Part shown: positions 63,735 through 64,000 of the stretch, piece by piece
Layout of the letters: each line of letters starts with the position of its first letter
Numbering within the stretch: position 1 is the first letter of the stretch
NCBI RefSeq assembly: GCF_004786015.1
Contig: NZ_CP032096.1
Coordinates: forward strand, 930,001-994,000
Origin: Hydrogenovibrio crunogenus
GTDB lineage: Bacteria; Pseudomonadota; Gammaproteobacteria; Thiomicrospirales; Thiomicrospiraceae
Direction: 5' to 3'
Length of the DNA: 64,000 bases
Position numbers and translations under genes: made by a program
The notes under the pieces: model-generated
What the model was told of the DNA's origin: nothing
Seen by the model: the letters and a program-made list of their open reading frames with translations, nothing else
The model's database searches: none

Positions 63735-64000
63735 ATGATAGAAACAGATCGTATTGTCGGTGGACAGTCGCTTGAAGAAGATATGTATGTTCAGCCGTCT
63801 GTTCGTCCTCAAATAATTACCGACTATATTGGTCAACAAGCGGTTCGAGAACAGCTTCAGCTTTCGATTAATGCCGCTAAAATGCGCCAAGAACATTTAG
63901 ATCATGTCTTGTTGTACGGCCCGCCTGGACTTGGAAAAACCACTCTTTCTAATATCATTGCTCAAGAAATGGGCGTGACGCTCCGACAGACCTCAGGCCC
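63735..64000 (+). CDS. ruvB: Holliday junction DNA helicase RuvB, 5' part
   Basis: RuvB is the hexameric AAA+ motor that drives branch migration. The first 88 codons are visible before the window ends. They show the [20 protein letters not shown] segment and Walker A in [20 protein letters not shown], then [11 protein letters not shown]. The ATG at 63735 follows GGGTTGAG. The 216-base gap before it suggests its own promoter; a TATAAT-like TTATAATT lies near 63671. Confidence 0.96.
   Translation, partial: MIETDRIVGGQSLEEDMYVQPSVRPQIITDYIGQQAVREQLQLSINAAKMRQEHLDHVLLYGPPGLGKTTLSNIIAQEMGVTLRQTSG

Overview
The window looks like chromosome of a sulfur-oxidising, CO2-fixing gammaproteobacterium of the Thiomicrospira/Hydrogenovibrio/Thiomicrorhabdus group. 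The reasons are the form IA RubisCO and alpha-carboxysome cluster, three near-identical csoS1 genes, a CbbR-type regulator followed directly by the dabBA inorganic-carbon pump, a DsrE-like sulfur protein, and moderate-to-low G+C. The species is an inference from gene content; no database search was possible.

Layout. Positions 1-6704 are the distal half of a complex I operon (nuoH 3' end, then nuoIJKLMN), closed by a terminator and followed by a DUF2818 membrane gene, an initiator tRNA and a DUF3175 gene on the minus strand. Positions 8175-23843 form a CO2-concentrating island on the plus strand: cbbL, cbbS, csoS2, csoSCA, csoS4A, csoS4B, three csoS1 genes, a ferritin-like gene, acRAF, a probable McdB, a PII-like gene, rdgB, csoS1D, cbbR, dabB and dabA. 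DabBA would accumulate bicarbonate in the cytosol. CsoSCA inside the shell converts it to CO2 for RubisCO. acRAF helps RubisCO assembly, CsoS2 organises RubisCO and shell, and McdB would space carboxysomes. No mcdA, cbbO or cbbQ is present in the window.

Positions 24008-35653 are a mixed accessory stretch: an HDAC-like deacylase, MYG1-like nuclease, BFD-like Fe-S protein, divergent umuD/umuC with paired palindromic operators, two c-di-GMP proteins, a GNAT, a DTW tRNA-modification enzyme, and a PhoX phosphatase behind a Pho box with a dihaem lipoprotein after it. Positions 35668-44429 are housekeeping: recN and nadK on the minus strand, then hrcA, grpE, dnaK, dnaJ, dapB with sigma-32-like promoters. 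Positions 44567-64000 hold small conserved genes, arfB, carAB with a terminator-bearing leader, greA, a DUF455/methyltransferase/ROK/thioredoxin group, a PlpD-like patatin with an SDR, DUF502, aspS, nadA, ruvC, ruvA and the start of ruvB.

The most striking unexplained signal is the 10-bp palindrome CCAGGCCTGG. It occurs 12 times exactly, about 0.02 being expected by chance. Eight copies lie between genes, mostly as the core of terminator hairpins, and four lie inside genes. No phage, insertion sequence or CRISPR array was seen.
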